A stretch of DNA of 6,313 nt from Bacteroides sp. (GTDB lineage: Bacteria > Bacteroidota > Bacteroidia > Bacteroidales > Bacteroidaceae), in assembly GCA_017556595.1 (NCBI GenBank), contig JAFYML010000322.1, positions 1 to 6,313 on the forward strand, read 5' to 3'. How positions within the stretch are numbered: the stretch's first letter is position 1; each line of letters opens with the position of its first letter. The position numbers were made by a program, and so were the translations under genes. Positions 5,895 to 6,313 of this stretch are shown one piece after another. A model generated the notes under the pieces. The model searched no databases. It was not told the origin of the DNA and saw only the letters and a program-made list of their open reading frames with translations.

Positions 5895-6313
5895 TTATTT
5901 CAGATTGCTCAAGATATTTCCGAACAACAAATATGAAGCATTTCCGCCAATGGTTGATTCGTTTTGTCCCCAGAAGAATGGCCAATCATCCTTGTTTTCC
6001 AAGTAGTCGGGTTGCAACAAGAGCAAGCCTGGTACCAATGCACCTGGAATGAATGAGAAGTCGGCACGGTTATTTCCGTATGCAACATTCTTAGGTACTA
6101 CACCAACGCCCATTACATAAGAAAGGTTTGAGTGTGGGTGACAACCGAAGATAAAGTCGGCACACTTGTAGATTTCATCTTTGCTAATGATTTCTGGGAA
6201 GTATTTATTTACCCAATAGCAATTGATACCTTGACCTACGATAGAGCCAGTGCTACCCCAACCTGTTCCATATACATTTACGCCATAAGGATTTTGAGTA
6301 GCCAATTCGTCAA
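5895..6313 (-). CDS. Probable glycoside hydrolase family 9 protein, C-terminal part only
   Basis: The minus-strand frame is open from the window edge to TAA at 5897-5895, giving about 139 residues; the TTG at 6305 is internal (the preceding codons read D-E), so the true start lies beyond the window. The fragment resembles the end of the (alpha/alpha)6 barrel of GH9 enzymes from Bacteroidetes: a helix ending in ADFIFGCHPHSNLSYVMGVG, then NRADFSFIPGALVPGLLLL, PDYLENKDDWPFFWGQNE and a last helix with SYLLFGN. The Glu of GQNE (codon 5960-5958, 21 residues from the C terminus) sits where the general acid of GH9 lies. If so, the full protein would be a secreted or surface endoglucanase or related enzyme acting on beta-glucan, often with an N-terminal Ig-like domain. 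The family call rests on remembered similarity of the C-terminal region, so another (alpha/alpha)6-barrel hydrolase is possible. It ends at the hairpin at 5821-5851. Confidence 0.6.
   Translation of the reverse strand, partial: DELATQNPYGVNVYGTGWGSTGSIVGQGINCYWVNKYFPEIISKDEIYKCADFIFGCHPHSNLSYVMGVGVVPKNVAYGNNRADFSFIPGALVPGLLLLQPDYLENKDDWPFFWGQNESTIGGNASYLLFGNILSNLK

Noticed and set aside
6303..6305. TTG as the start of the last minus-strand gene
   Set aside because: The frame stays open to the window edge, and the fragment begins in the middle of a barrel domain without a signal peptide.

Overview
The window looks like a chromosomal stretch from a Bacteroidales bacterium, most likely a gut or rumen Prevotella/Bacteroides relative. 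The main reasons are AT-rich spacers, start codons without a Shine-Dalgarno sequence, and promoter boxes of the Bacteroidetes -7 type (TAnnTTTG), for example TACCTTTG before the acyl-CoA ligase gene and TACTTTTG before the polyphosphate kinase gene. The protein families fit this group too. The assignment to order is an inference from these traits, not from a database match.

Layout from left to right: (1) bases 1-765, plus strand, the 3' end of a gene for a PEP/pyruvate-binding (PPDK_N, ATP-grasp) protein that starts outside the window; (2) bases 766-1200, a 435-base spacer with a short AACTGTCA repeat, two palindromes, a clear promoter for the next gene and a doubtful 28-codon minus-strand ORF; (3) bases 1201-3108, plus strand, a complete AMP-forming long-chain acyl-CoA ligase; (4) a bidirectional terminator hairpin that contains the stop codon of the convergent gene; (5) bases 3154-5214, minus strand, a complete polyphosphate kinase of the Ppk1 family; (6) a 101-base divergent promoter region; (7) bases 5316-5807, plus strand, a complete YfcE/MJ0936-type metallophosphoesterase; (8) a second strong hairpin terminator; (9) bases 5895-6313, minus strand, the 3' end of a probable family 9 glycoside hydrolase that starts outside the window.

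The strand pattern (+ + - + -) makes each gene its own transcription unit, with terminators between the two convergent pairs. No operon is evident. The common ground is general metabolism: acyl-CoA formation for lipid metabolism, phosphate and energy storage as polyphosphate, a phosphodiesterase of unknown substrate, and polysaccharide breakdown at the downstream edge. I see no mobile element, CRISPR array, tRNA or rRNA.

I did not find a convincing new multi-gene system. The points most worth a second look are the operator-like palindromes before the acyl-CoA ligase, the tiny minus-strand ORF with its own promoter-like box in the long spacer, the terminator that contains the ppk stop codon, and the unusual C-terminal regions of the two edge genes.
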